64,000 bases of DNA from Haliscomenobacter sp. (GTDB taxonomy: Bacteria; Bacteroidota; Bacteroidia; Chitinophagales; Saprospiraceae). Both the position numbers and the translations under genes were made by a program. This document shows positions 33,993 through 42,521 of the stretch, piece after piece; positions within the stretch are counted from its first letter, which is position 1; each line of letters opens with the position of its first letter. The DNA is taken from NCBI GenBank assembly GCA_016707205.1, contig JADJHZ010000017.1, positions 12,517-76,516 on the forward strand. Direction: 5' to 3'. The notes below the pieces were generated by a model. The model was not told where the DNA came from and searched no databases. It saw nothing but the letters and a program-made list of their open reading frames with translations.

Positions 33993-36536
33993 ATGAACAG
34001 CCAATTATTAAAGGCCCTGACGCCTCACCTGATCGCCATAGCGATTCTGTTCGCTTTGAATGCGCTGTTTTTCGCGCCTCAATTCCAGGGCAAAGTGCCC
34101 CGGCAAGGGGATATCGTTTCCTGGGAAGCCGCTTCGAAGGAGATCAAGGACTACGAAACCAAAACCGGAGACCAATTGCTTTGGACGGACGCCATGTTCG
34201 GGGGGATGCCAGCTTACCAGATTGCCATGAAATATCAGGGCTTTTTTCTGGGCTGGGTGCAAAAAATCCTTTCTCTGGGCTTTAACTGGCCCATCGGCGG
34301 TTTTTTGGCGATGATGGTTGCTTTCTACATCATGCTGGCCGTCATGGGAGTCCACCCCTGGCTGGCTATTTCCGGCGCGCTTGCTTTCGGCTTTACCAGC
34401 AACAACTTTGTACTCTTCGAAGCCGGGCATTCCAATAAACTGGCGATTCTGATATTCCTTCCCCTGATCTTTACAGGGCTCTACCTGATGTTCTATAAAA
34501 AGCGCTATCTCCTTGGTGGGGCCTTATTCGCGCTTGCCCTCGGTGGCAACCTTGGCGCCAACCACGTGCAAATGACGTACTATTTCGCCCTTTGCCTGCT
34601 TATCCTGGGCCTGTTTTGGGTCGTCGACAGTATTCAGTCCCGTTCCTGGAAGCCGTTGCTGACGACTGCCGGCTTGTCGGTGGCAGGCGCTGCATTGGCC
34701 CTGGGCGCCGTCTTGTCCAACCTTTGGCCTACCTACGAATATGCGCAAGACACCATGCGGGGCAAGCCCATCCTGGAAGCTACCGCCCAAACGGATCCGG
34801 CCAGCAGCAGCACGACCGACGGTCTGGCCTGGGATTATGCCATGCAATGGAGCAATAACTGGCAGGACATCATGTCGGTTATTGTGCCCCGCGCTGCCGG
34901 TGGCGGAACGAACGAAAAAGTGAAATCGGGCGCCACCTACGACGCTCTGGCCGCTTCCGGAATGCAGCGCAACCCGGATGGGTCCATGCAGCTGCCCATG
35001 TATTGGGGCGCGCTGCCTTTTACCAGCGGTCCGGTGTATTTTGGCGCCGTGATCGTTTTTCTCTTCGTCCTGGGGCTATTTCTGGTCAAAGGCTCCCTGA
35101 AATGGTGGGCAGGCCTGGCCGTGTTGCTTACGGTACTCCTTTCCCTGGGAAAGAACCTCGAGTTCTTCCAGCGCTTGTTCTTCGATTATTTGCCGATGTA
35201 CAACAAATTCCGGGCGCCGAGTTCCATTCTGACCATAACCGCCTTCTTCCCTCCCTTGTTGGGAATATACGCGTTGTCGGGCATCGTCAAAAAAACCTAT
35301 GACGCCAAAGAAGTTCAAAAGGCTCTGGCGTATGCCGGAGGCATTACCGGTGCGGTATGCCTGTTTTTCGCGGTGCTTGGATCTTCGTTCTTCACCTTTA
35401 CCACGCCGGGCGACAGCAACTATCAGGCCGAATTGGTCGAACTGCTCAAGCAGGACCGGCAGTCGTTGCTCTCTGCGGATGCCTGGAGATCCTTTTTCTT
35501 CATCGCCGCTTCGGCCGGGCTTATCTGGGGATATGTCCGCAAAGCGTTCGGGCCTATCGTGCTCATCGCCGGAATTGGCTTGCTGACCTTTATCGATCTG
35601 TGGGGTGTTGGGCGCCGCTACGTGGGACCGGAGCTGTTCGTTCCCAAGACCGGATACACCTCCCAATTCCAGCCTCGCCCAGCCGATGAGCAAATCCTGG
35701 CTATAGAAAAACGGCGCGGCGACTACCGCGTGCTGGATCTCGCGGTGAATACTTTCAACTCCAGTATGACCAGCTATTACCACAATACGATTGGAGGGTA
35801 CAGCGCAGCTAAACTGCAGCGGTTCCAGGATTTGATCGATTTCCACATCGTCAAAAATAACTCCAGGGTGCTGGATATGCTGAACACCAAATACATTATT
35901 ACCAAAGAAGGGCAGGTTCAGCAAAATCCGGGCGCCGTCGGTCCAGTTTGGTTTGTCGACAGCATCCGGATCGTGCAAACGCCCAACCAGGAAATCGATG
36001 TGTTGACCGACTTTACGCCTTCTTCCGAAGCCGTGGTACTGGACAAAGAGTTTGGAAATTATATCGGCAGTTTTGATCCCGAAAAAGCGGGGACGATTAC
36101 CCTTCAGGAGTACGATCCCCAGCATTTGACGTATCAAAGCAACGCCCCCACCGAGCAGCTGGCGGTATTCTCCGAAATCTGGTACGGCCCGGATAAAGGC
36201 TGGAAAGCGCTGGTCGACGGAAAAGAAATGCCCTATATTCGCGCCAATTACGCGCTCCGCGCCATGCGCATCCCGGCAGGACAACACAAAGTGGAATTCG
36301 TTTTTGAACCCCAGTCGGTGAAGCTGGGCGGCCTGGTTTCTTCCATTTCCTCCCTTGCTTTGCTGCTTGGATTCATCGGGATCGCCGGTTTTGGATTTTG
36401 GAAATGGACAAAAAATCCGGTCCTGCCCGAGAGCTTGCCTGCTTTTGAGCCTGCTGCAGCGCCTGCGCCGGCCAAGCCTCAACGGCCCGCAGCCAAAACC
36501 GCCCCCACAACCAAGCCCAAACCCAGAAAAAAATAA
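33993..36536 (+). CDS. YfhO-type membrane glycosyltransferase-like protein
   Basis: An 847-residue multi-spanning protein of the YfhO family. The N-terminal GT-C-like part has APQFQGKVPRQGDIVSWEAASKE in the first outer loop, then about a dozen hydrophobic helices up to residue 560. A beta-rich outer domain (about 570-770) follows, then one last helix and a Pro/Ala/Lys-rich tail. YfhO proteins in Gram-positive bacteria glycosylate teichoic acids with sugars from lipid carriers; the Bacteroidota versions are uncharacterised. The GT2 enzyme 11 bases upstream may supply the lipid-linked sugar. The stop codon overlaps the start of the next gene (TAATG). Confidence 0.87.
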   Translation: MNSQLLKALTPHLIAIAILFALNALFFAPQFQGKVPRQGDIVSWEAASKEIKDYETKTGDQLLWTDAMFGGMPAYQIAMKYQGFFLGWVQKILSLGFNWPIGGFLAMMVAFYIMLAVMGVHPWLAISGALAFGFTSNNFVLFEAGHSNKLAILIFLPLIFTGLYLMFYKKRYLLGGALFALALGGNLGANHVQMTYYFALCLLILGLFWVVDSIQSRSWKPLLTTAGLSVAGAALALGAVLSNLWPTYEYAQDTMRGKPILEATAQTDPASSSTTDGLAWDYAMQWSNNWQDIMSVIVPRAAGGGTNEKVKSGATYDALAASGMQRNPDGSMQLPMYWGALPFTSGPVYFGAVIVFLFVLGLFLVKGSLKWWAGLAVLLTVLLSLGKNLEFFQRLFFDYLPMYNKFRAPSSILTITAFFPPLLGIYALSGIVKKTYDAKEVQKALAYAGGITGAVCLFFAVLGSSFFTFTTPGDSNYQAELVELLKQDRQSLLSADAWRSFFFIAASAGLIWGYVRKAFGPIVLIAGIGLLTFIDLWGVGRRYVGPELFVPKTGYTSQFQPRPADEQILAIEKRRGDYRVLDLAVNTFNSSMTSYYHNTIGGYSAAKLQRFQDLIDFHIVKNNSRVLDMLNTKYIITKEGQVQQNPGAVGPVWFVDSIRIVQTPNQEIDVLTDFTPSSEAVVLDKEFGNYIGSFDPEKAGTITLQEYDPQHLTYQSNAPTEQLAVFSEIWYGPDKGWKALVDGKEMPYIRANYALRAMRIPAGQHKVEFVFEPQSVKLGGLVSSISSLALLLGFIGIAGFGFWKWTKNPVLPESLPAFEPAAAPAPAKPQRPAAKTAPTTKPKPRKK

Positions 36537-37843
36537 TGGCTGATCCGGCTTCGGAACGGAATTCGTCCAAAAAAGTGCTGATCCTGACGTACTACTGGCC
36601 CCCTGCCGGAGGGCCGGGGGTTCAGCGCGTCCTGAAGTTTGTCAAATACCTGCCCGAATGGGGCTGGGAACCGCTTATTCTGACGGTTAAAAACGGGGAA
36701 TACCCGGCTTTAGACCCTTCCTTGCTGAAGGAAATCCCCGACGGGGTAAAGGTATACGCCACCAAAAGCCTGGAATTTTTTTCTCTGTTCAAACGGCTTA
36801 CGGGAAGGAATTCCCAAGCCCCGATTGAGACCTACATCCTCAACCGCAAAAAGGCCGGCTGGAAAGACCGCCTGTTTGCCTGGATTCGCCAAAACCTCTT
36901 CCTCCCCGACGCCCGCCTGGGATGGGCCCCTTTCGCCTTCAGAAAAGGAATGGAGATCATCCGGAGGGAACAGCCGGCGCTGATTTTTTCCTCTTCTCCT
37001 CCGCATTCCCTCCAGCTTGCCGCAAGGCGGCTTGCCCGAAAATCCGGTCTGCCTTGGGTAGCGGATTTTCGCGACCCCTGGACGGAAGCGTTCTGGGATA
37101 AATCGCTGGCGCGAACGTCCTGGGCCGCTGCGCACAACAACCGCATGGAAAAACGCGTCGTTTCGGAAGCGGATGCGGTAATTACCGTTAGTAATGGCGT
37201 GAAAGAACTCCTGGTCAAGTCGCCCCGCCAGCATACCTATGTGATCCCAAACGGCTTCGACGCCCCGGATTTTTCAGCAAAAAAGGAACCTTCCCCCCGG
37301 TTTCGCATCGTGTATGCCGGACATATCGCCGCCTCCCAGAATCCAGTCCGGTTCTTCCAGGCCATTGCCGCTTTGAGGAAGCCCTTTGGAGCGTTGCTGG
37401 ATGTCCGGTTTTATGGCAAAGCCGATCAGGAAGTGCAGGAGGCTATCGCCAGGGAGGGGGTCGGCGACTTGGTGCATCTTTTGTCCTATTTACCTCATGA
37501 CCAGATCCTTAAAGAGATCATCGACGCAGATCTGCTCGTACTGCTCATTCCGGCAGAAAACGGAAAAGGCATTCTCACAGGAAAAGTATTCGAATACCTC
37601 GCTACCCGGAATTTCATCCTGGGAATCGGCGATGAAACCGGGGACGCAGCCGCATTGTTGGAAGAATGCCAGGGCGGCGTCATGATCGATTACGACAAGG
37701 ACCCCGCCCCCATTCTGGAAGCCCAGATCCGGCAGTGGCACGAAGGGATTTCGCACGAAACGAACGAAAAAGCGATTTTACGTTACGACCGCAAAGCACA
37801 GACCGCCCAGCTATCGGCAATTTTTGACGACTTATGCAACTGA
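36536..37843 (+). CDS. GT4 glycosyltransferase
   Basis: GT-B fold family 4 glycosyltransferase, 435 residues, cytoplasmic. The N-terminal Rossmann domain begins KVLILTYYWPPAGGPGVQRVLKF, typical of WcaI-like enzymes, and includes WVADFRDPWTEAFWD. The C-terminal domain shows FRIVYAGHI and a nucleotide-sugar site around IPAENGKGILTGKVFEYLATRN. It is the first gene of the polysaccharide locus and is translationally linked to the YfhO gene by a one-base stop/start overlap. The donor and acceptor cannot be read from the sequence. Confidence 0.9.
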   Translation: MADPASERNSSKKVLILTYYWPPAGGPGVQRVLKFVKYLPEWGWEPLILTVKNGEYPALDPSLLKEIPDGVKVYATKSLEFFSLFKRLTGRNSQAPIETYILNRKKAGWKDRLFAWIRQNLFLPDARLGWAPFAFRKGMEIIRREQPALIFSSSPPHSLQLAARRLARKSGLPWVADFRDPWTEAFWDKSLARTSWAAAHNNRMEKRVVSEADAVITVSNGVKELLVKSPRQHTYVIPNGFDAPDFSAKKEPSPRFRIVYAGHIAASQNPVRFFQAIAALRKPFGALLDVRFYGKADQEVQEAIAREGVGDLVHLLSYLPHDQILKEIIDADLLVLLIPAENGKGILTGKVFEYLATRNFILGIGDETGDAAALLEECQGGVMIDYDKDPAPILEAQIRQWHEGISHETNEKAILRYDRKAQTAQLSAIFDDLCN

Positions 37844-38841
37844 AAAAAGGAATTTTCATGGCGGGCAAGCTTTGGAACGACCTTCGGGCCCTAAACCGGA
37901 GTATCCCCGCCAACCTTTCGGTACAGGAGGCGTCCTTGGGCTATTACTATATCCGGTTTCGGGAAGAACCCCGGAAACTCAACCGGCTGATCGCCGGGTT
38001 CGACGAACAGGGCATTCCGCTGAATACAACCTATATCGATGTGGAGGAAAAACGCCTGCACTATTACCCGATCAGCATAGGGCAATTTGCCCTGGCTGTA
38101 TTTCATTCCTGGCTGGATACCGGAAGCACAGAGAAAAAAGCCCACTTTTTGCGCATCGCCGATTGGTTTTGCCAAAACCGAACGGAGTCCGATATCTTGG
38201 GCGCCTATTGGCTGACCGATGTGCCCAAACCGGAATACGGGGTTGCCGCCCCCTGGAAGTCGGCGTTTGCCCAAAGCCGGGGGCTATCGGTGCTGCTGAG
38301 GGCCTGGCAACTCACCGGAGGCGAGGAGTACCTTCGCCTTGCCAAAGGGGCGTTGGTTCTGTTCGGCCTGGATATTTCCCGGGGAGGCGTTTCGGTAGAC
38401 CGCGCTTCCGGGCAAACGTTCTACGAGGAATACGTGGCGGCAGCGCCTACCCGCGTCCTGGATGGCCACCTGTTCTCGCTTTTTGGCTTGAACGATGCCG
38501 TCCGGGCGATCTCCTCCGATATCGACGCCGAAGCCCACGCGCTGGCAAAAGTCCGGTTTGAGGAAGGCGTTGAAGGGCTAAAAGCCCAGTTGCCCGGCTT
38601 CGACATGGGATTCTGGCTACGGTTCAACCGCTGCGATCTGCCCGGCTACCCGCAGGACGATCCCTGTACCATCGGATACCTGAAGCTCGTGGCCGCTCAA
38701 CTGGATATTCTGAATGCGATTACCGGCGACGATTTTTTCCACCGCTATGCGATGAAACTAGAAGCTTACCTTCGCCCTGCGAACGTGCTGCGCATGTATC
38801 GTTTTAAAGCCACCGCGCTAAAGAAACTGAACCGTCTTTAA
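37834..38841 (+). CDS. D-glucuronyl C5-epimerase domain protein
   Basis: A 335-residue protein matching the C-terminal catalytic domain of D-glucuronyl C5-epimerases, which turn glucuronic acid residues of a polymer into iduronic acid. It has an all-alpha toroid look with recurrent aromatic helices (YYPISIGQFALAVFHSW, SAFAQSRGLSVLLRAWQLTG, FYEEYVAAAPTRVLDGHLFSLFGLND). There is no signal peptide, so it would act on a cytoplasmic, lipid-linked glycan. An ATG at 37858 preceded by AAGGA may be the true start; the one at 37834 overlaps the upstream gene by ten bases. The substrate is inferred only from family and locus. Confidence 0.8.
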   Translation: MQLKKGIFMAGKLWNDLRALNRSIPANLSVQEASLGYYYIRFREEPRKLNRLIAGFDEQGIPLNTTYIDVEEKRLHYYPISIGQFALAVFHSWLDTGSTEKKAHFLRIADWFCQNRTESDILGAYWLTDVPKPEYGVAAPWKSAFAQSRGLSVLLRAWQLTGGEEYLRLAKGALVLFGLDISRGGVSVDRASGQTFYEEYVAAAPTRVLDGHLFSLFGLNDAVRAISSDIDAEAHALAKVRFEEGVEGLKAQLPGFDMGFWLRFNRCDLPGYPQDDPCTIGYLKLVAAQLDILNAITGDDFFHRYAMKLEAYLRPANVLRMYRFKATALKKLNRL

Positions 38842-38875
38842 CAGGCTAAAACGACCTCATAAACAACCCAAAACA

Positions 38876-39457
38876 ATGGAAGAAAAAACCTATTACGCGC
38901 ATCCGACAGCCCTTGTCGACGACCCAGCCGACATTGGCGAAGGGACCAAAATCTGGCATTTTTGCCACGTCATGGCCCATTCCAAAATCGGCAAAGGCTG
39001 CAGCCTGGGGCAGAATGTGTTTGTCGCCTCCAGGGTCGTCATTGGCGACAACGTAAAAATCCAGAACAACGTGTCGGTCTACGAAGGCGTCATCTGTGAA
39101 AATGACGTATTTTTGGGCCCTTCGATGGTGTTTACCAACGTGTTCAATCCCCGCAGCGGGGTGATCCGCAAAGAGGAATACCGGACTACCCTGGTAAAAA
39201 AAGGCGCCAGCATCGGCGCCAACGCCACCATCGTTTGTGGAAACACCATCGGAGAATACGCCTTCATCGGCGCCGGAACAGTGGTTATCCGGGACGTGCT
39301 TCCCTATGCGCTCGTCGTCGGCAACCCCGGAAAGCAGATCGGATGGATGAGCGAATACGGGGAAAAACTCGTGTTTGACGAACATGGAGAAGCCCGGTGC
39401 CCCGGCAACGGTGAAAGGTATTTACTCAAGGACGGCAAGGTCCAAAAAACTAAATAA
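38876..39457 (+). CDS. Hexapeptide-repeat N-acetyltransferase, WlbB/WbpD-like
   Basis: Left-handed beta-helix acyltransferase of 193 residues. The repeats run from ALVDDPADIGEGTKIWHFCHVMAHSKIG through VVIGDNVKIQNNVSVYEGV to ASIGANATIVCGNTIGEYAFIGAGTVV. It closely resembles enzymes that N-acetylate the 3-amino group of UDP-2-acetamido-3-amino-2,3-dideoxy-glucuronate. The following gene is the matching WlbA/WbpB-type dehydrogenase, three bases away, which supports this. The aminotransferase (WlbC/WbpE) that should act between them is not in this window. The locus therefore probably makes, at least in part, a diacetamido-uronic acid. Confidence 0.87.
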   Translation: MEEKTYYAHPTALVDDPADIGEGTKIWHFCHVMAHSKIGKGCSLGQNVFVASRVVIGDNVKIQNNVSVYEGVICENDVFLGPSMVFTNVFNPRSGVIRKEEYRTTLVKKGASIGANATIVCGNTIGEYAFIGAGTVVIRDVLPYALVVGNPGKQIGWMSEYGEKLVFDEHGEARCPGNGERYLLKDGKVQKTK

Positions 39458-39460
39458 ACC

Positions 39461-40423
39461 ATGAAAAAATTTGCGTTGATTGGCGCCGCCGGATTTGTTG
39501 CGCCGCGCCACATGCGGGCGATCAAGGATACAGGAAACGTGCTGGTAGCCGCCATGGATAAATTTGATTCCGTCGGGGTCATCGACAGCCATTTCCCCGA
39601 CGCCGACTTCTTTGTCGAATTCGAGCGCTTCGACCGCCACCTCGAAAAGCTGAAACGCCAGGGCAAACCCGTCGACTACGTCAGCATCTGCTCTCCTAAC
39701 TACCTGCACGACGCCCACATGCGCTTCGGGTTGCGGTACGGCGCCGACGTGATCTGCGAAAAACCCCTCGTACTCAACCCCTGGAACATCGACGCCCTCA
39801 AGGAGATCGAACAGGAAACCGGGCAAAAGGTGAACTGCATCCTGCAGCTCCGCCTCCACCCGGCGGTGATCGCCCTCCGGGAAAAAATCCAGCAAGGCCC
39901 TAAGGACAAAATCTGGGATGTCGACCTCACCTACCTGACTTCCCGGGGGCACTGGTACTACACCAGCTGGAAAGGCGACGTGGAAAAATCCGGAGGAATT
40001 GCCACCAACATCGGCATCCACTTCTACGACATGCTCATGTGGATCTTCGGTCCCGTGAAAAAGAATATCGTCCATATCCACACCCACGACCGGGCCGCAG
40101 GGTTCCTGGAACTGGAAAACGCCCGCGTGCGCTGGTTTCTCAGCATCAATTACGACGTCCTCCCCGAAGCGGTCAAGGCCAAAGGCGGCCGCACCTACCG
40201 TTCCCTGAAAATTGAAGGCGAAGAATTCGAATTCAGCGAAGGCTTCAACGACCTGCATACCATGAGTTATCAGCATGCCCTCGATGGCAACGGGTTTGGG
40301 CTGGAAGACGCCCGCGCCGCCGTGGAAGTCGTTTACGATATCCGCAACGGCAAACCCGAAGGCCTGCACGGCGAATACCACGAACTGGCGGCGCTTCCTT
40401 TGGCGAAGCACCCCTTTAAATAA
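39461..40423 (+). CDS. UDP-GlcNAcA 3-dehydrogenase, WlbA/WbpB-like (Gfo/Idh/MocA)
   Basis: A 320-residue NAD-dependent oxidoreductase. The Rossmann motif is ALIGAAGFVAPRHMRAIKD, the family signature is VICEKPLVLNPWNIDAL (Lys of the EKP motif), and the C-terminal domain carries GGIATNIGIHFYDML. These features fit WlbA/WbpB, which oxidises C3 of UDP-N-acetylglucosaminuronate. It is translated three bases after the WlbB-like gene. It ends just before a tract of GGTTAGTGG/CCACCAACC repeats that separates it from the first asnB-type gene. Confidence 0.87.
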   Translation: MKKFALIGAAGFVAPRHMRAIKDTGNVLVAAMDKFDSVGVIDSHFPDADFFVEFERFDRHLEKLKRQGKPVDYVSICSPNYLHDAHMRFGLRYGADVICEKPLVLNPWNIDALKEIEQETGQKVNCILQLRLHPAVIALREKIQQGPKDKIWDVDLTYLTSRGHWYYTSWKGDVEKSGGIATNIGIHFYDMLMWIFGPVKKNIVHIHTHDRAAGFLELENARVRWFLSINYDVLPEAVKAKGGRTYRSLKIEGEEFEFSEGFNDLHTMSYQHALDGNGFGLEDARAAVEVVYDIRNGKPEGLHGEYHELAALPLAKHPFK

Positions 40424-40493
40424 GTGGTTAGTGGTTAAGTGGTTAGTGATTAGAGAACCACCAACCACCAACCACCAACCACCAACCACTAGC
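40424..40493. repeat. Inverted tract of GGTTAGTGG / CCACCAACC repeats
   Basis: Several GTGGTTAGTGG-type units are followed by several ACCACCAACC units, so the two halves can pair into a long imperfect hairpin that ends directly before the asnB start codon at 40494. It belongs to the repeat family also found at 25007, 28258, 45358 and 57395. Confidence 0.75.
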
Positions 40494-42431
40494 ATGTGCG
40501 GAATCATCGGCATCGTAGAAAAACACGCAGACCGGTCGGAGTTGATGGACCGGATGCTGGATGTACTGGCCCACCGGGGACCGGACGCGAAGTCTATGTT
40601 CCGGCACAAGGATACCATCCTGGGGCATCGGCGGCTTTCCATTATCGACCTGGAAACAGGAGACCAACCGATGTTCAACGCCAACCGGTCCAGGTGCATC
40701 GTCTTCAACGGGGAAATCTATAATTTCCGGGAGATCCGCCAGGAGCTGGAGGCATTGGGCCGCCGGTTCAGGACCAGCTCCGATACCGAGGTGCTGCTGG
40801 AAGCCTACGAGGTCTTTGGCCTGGACTTTCTGGCCCGCCTCAACGGGATTTTTGCGTTTGCCCTGTACGATCTGGAGAAAGAAGAGCTCCTGCTGGTGCG
40901 GGATCATTTTGGGATCAAACCCCTCCATTATTATTCCAGAGACGGCCTGTTTTTATTCGGATCCGAGCAAAAGACCATCCTTCAGCATCCGGAGGTCCCC
41001 AGGGCCTTGAATTACCGGGCGCTCCATCATCAGCTCAACCTGCGCTATACCCAGGGGGAAGAAACCTTGTTCGAGGGGATTAAACGGCTGCCTCCTGCGC
41101 ATTATCTGGTGTACCGGGATGGCGCGATCCAATCCCTGAAACCCTATTGGCGCCTTCAGCCCAATCCCAGGCAAAATATGCCGGAGGGAGAAGCCATGGA
41201 GCAACTGCATGTTTACCTGCGTCAGGCCGTCGAGCGGCAGTTGGTGAGCGATGTGCCCCTTGGGGTGTATCTGTCCGGCGGATTGGATTCTTCCGCCATC
41301 GTGCAGAAAATGCACGAGTTGGGCGTACCGCAGATCAATACCTTTACCCTGGGGTTCAATGAGCCCACGGATGAGTTTCCCGATGCGCGGCGCGTGGCAG
41401 AACATTTCGGGACCCATCACCAGGAACTCAGCCTGACCTTAAACCCGCTGGAAGAATTCCCCAAGGTGATCTGGCACGCCGAGGAGCCCAAGATCAACCT
41501 GCTTCAAGGGTTCAATATGTCGCGGTTTGTGCAGCCGCAGATCAAAGTCGCCCTGGGCGGCCTAGGCGGAGACGAACTGTTGGCCGGCTACGACATCCAC
41601 CGGTTTGTGTATCCGTTCAACCGGATTCACCACCGGATCCCCGAACCGCTGCAGCGGCTGCTGCAGTGGAAGTCGGATTTTGTTTTTCAGGTTCAAACCG
41701 CAGCAAAAGGGCTGCAATACGACGAATACCGGAGGGGCGTTCAACTGTTGCTTTCTATAGGCCAGATCGAGCGGTTTTATCTGATCCTGCGCAACGTGTG
41801 GGACATCGACCCGGGCTTTTACCGGGAGGTGTACCACCCTCGGTTGAGGAAGACCATGCAAAAGGATATTCCCAGGGTGGAAGCGCAGTTTCACGGACTT
41901 TTTTCCCAGGTCAATCATCTCAATTCTCTGGATCAGGTACTTTTTGCGGAATCGCAAAGCAAGATGATCAACGATTACCTGCTGGTAGAAGACCGCATGT
42001 CGATGGCCCACTCTATTGAAGAACGGGTTCCCTTCCTGGACCTCGATCTGGTGCATTTCGGGTTCAGTATTCCCGTTGGGCTCAAAATAAAGCACAACCA
42101 GACCAAGTACCTGTTCCGGAAGGCGATGGCGCCTTACTTGCCGCCCCGGATTATATCCAAAAAGAAATGGGGATTCACGGTGAACCCTTATCATCAGTTC
42201 AAAAAAGACCTGAAAACGGTGGCCGAACGCATCCTTACCCCGGAATTTGTCGACCGTCAGGGAATTTTCAACTACGCCTATTTGCGCCGGATTATGGACC
42301 ATCCGCCCCATCCCCGCATGCGCTGGCACTACAATTTCCTCTGGGTCGCGGTAGGACTGGCCATCTGGGAAAAGATGTTTCTCGACCCGACGTTTGACGG
42401 GAAGGATTTTTCGATGGAGCGATTTTATTAG
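40494..42431 (+). CDS. AsnB-type glutamine amidotransferase / asparagine synthase (1)
   Basis: A 645-residue AsnB-like protein. I start it at the ATG at 40494 because Cys2 (MCGIIGIVEK) must be N-terminal to act as the glutaminase nucleophile; the open frame extends upstream through repeats. The glutaminase domain includes LAHRGPD, RLSIIDL and FNGEIYN. The synthetase domain has the PP-loop YLSGGLDSSAI near residue 260, LGGLGGDELLAGYD and SIEERVPFLDLDL. In polysaccharide loci such proteins often transfer ammonia to uronic acid carboxylates rather than make asparagine, and the uronic-acid genes just upstream support that. The exact substrate is unknown. Confidence 0.88.
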   Translation: MCGIIGIVEKHADRSELMDRMLDVLAHRGPDAKSMFRHKDTILGHRRLSIIDLETGDQPMFNANRSRCIVFNGEIYNFREIRQELEALGRRFRTSSDTEVLLEAYEVFGLDFLARLNGIFAFALYDLEKEELLLVRDHFGIKPLHYYSRDGLFLFGSEQKTILQHPEVPRALNYRALHHQLNLRYTQGEETLFEGIKRLPPAHYLVYRDGAIQSLKPYWRLQPNPRQNMPEGEAMEQLHVYLRQAVERQLVSDVPLGVYLSGGLDSSAIVQKMHELGVPQINTFTLGFNEPTDEFPDARRVAEHFGTHHQELSLTLNPLEEFPKVIWHAEEPKINLLQGFNMSRFVQPQIKVALGGLGGDELLAGYDIHRFVYPFNRIHHRIPEPLQRLLQWKSDFVFQVQTAAKGLQYDEYRRGVQLLLSIGQIERFYLILRNVWDIDPGFYREVYHPRLRKTMQKDIPRVEAQFHGLFSQVNHLNSLDQVLFAESQSKMINDYLLVEDRMSMAHSIEERVPFLDLDLVHFGFSIPVGLKIKHNQTKYLFRKAMAPYLPPRIISKKKWGFTVNPYHQFKKDLKTVAERILTPEFVDRQGIFNYAYLRRIMDHPPHPRMRWHYNFLWVAVGLAIWEKMFLDPTFDGKDFSMERFY

Positions 42432-42443
42432 GGAGCAGGGATT

Positions 42444-42508
42444 AGGGATTAGGAGCAGAGAGCAGGGGCAGATGCTTTCTGCTCCCTGCTCTCTGCTCCC
42501 TAATCCCT
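42444..42508. repeat. Near-perfect inverted repeat between the two asnB-type genes
   Basis: AGGGATTAGGAGCAGAGAGC (from 42444) and its near-complement on the right arm (42478-42508) form a stem of roughly 28 bp with a short loop. It is built from GGGAGCAG-type units also seen at 45380-45400. It could terminate or stabilise the first asnB message. Confidence 0.7.
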
Positions 42509-42521
42509 CAAAAACAACCCA

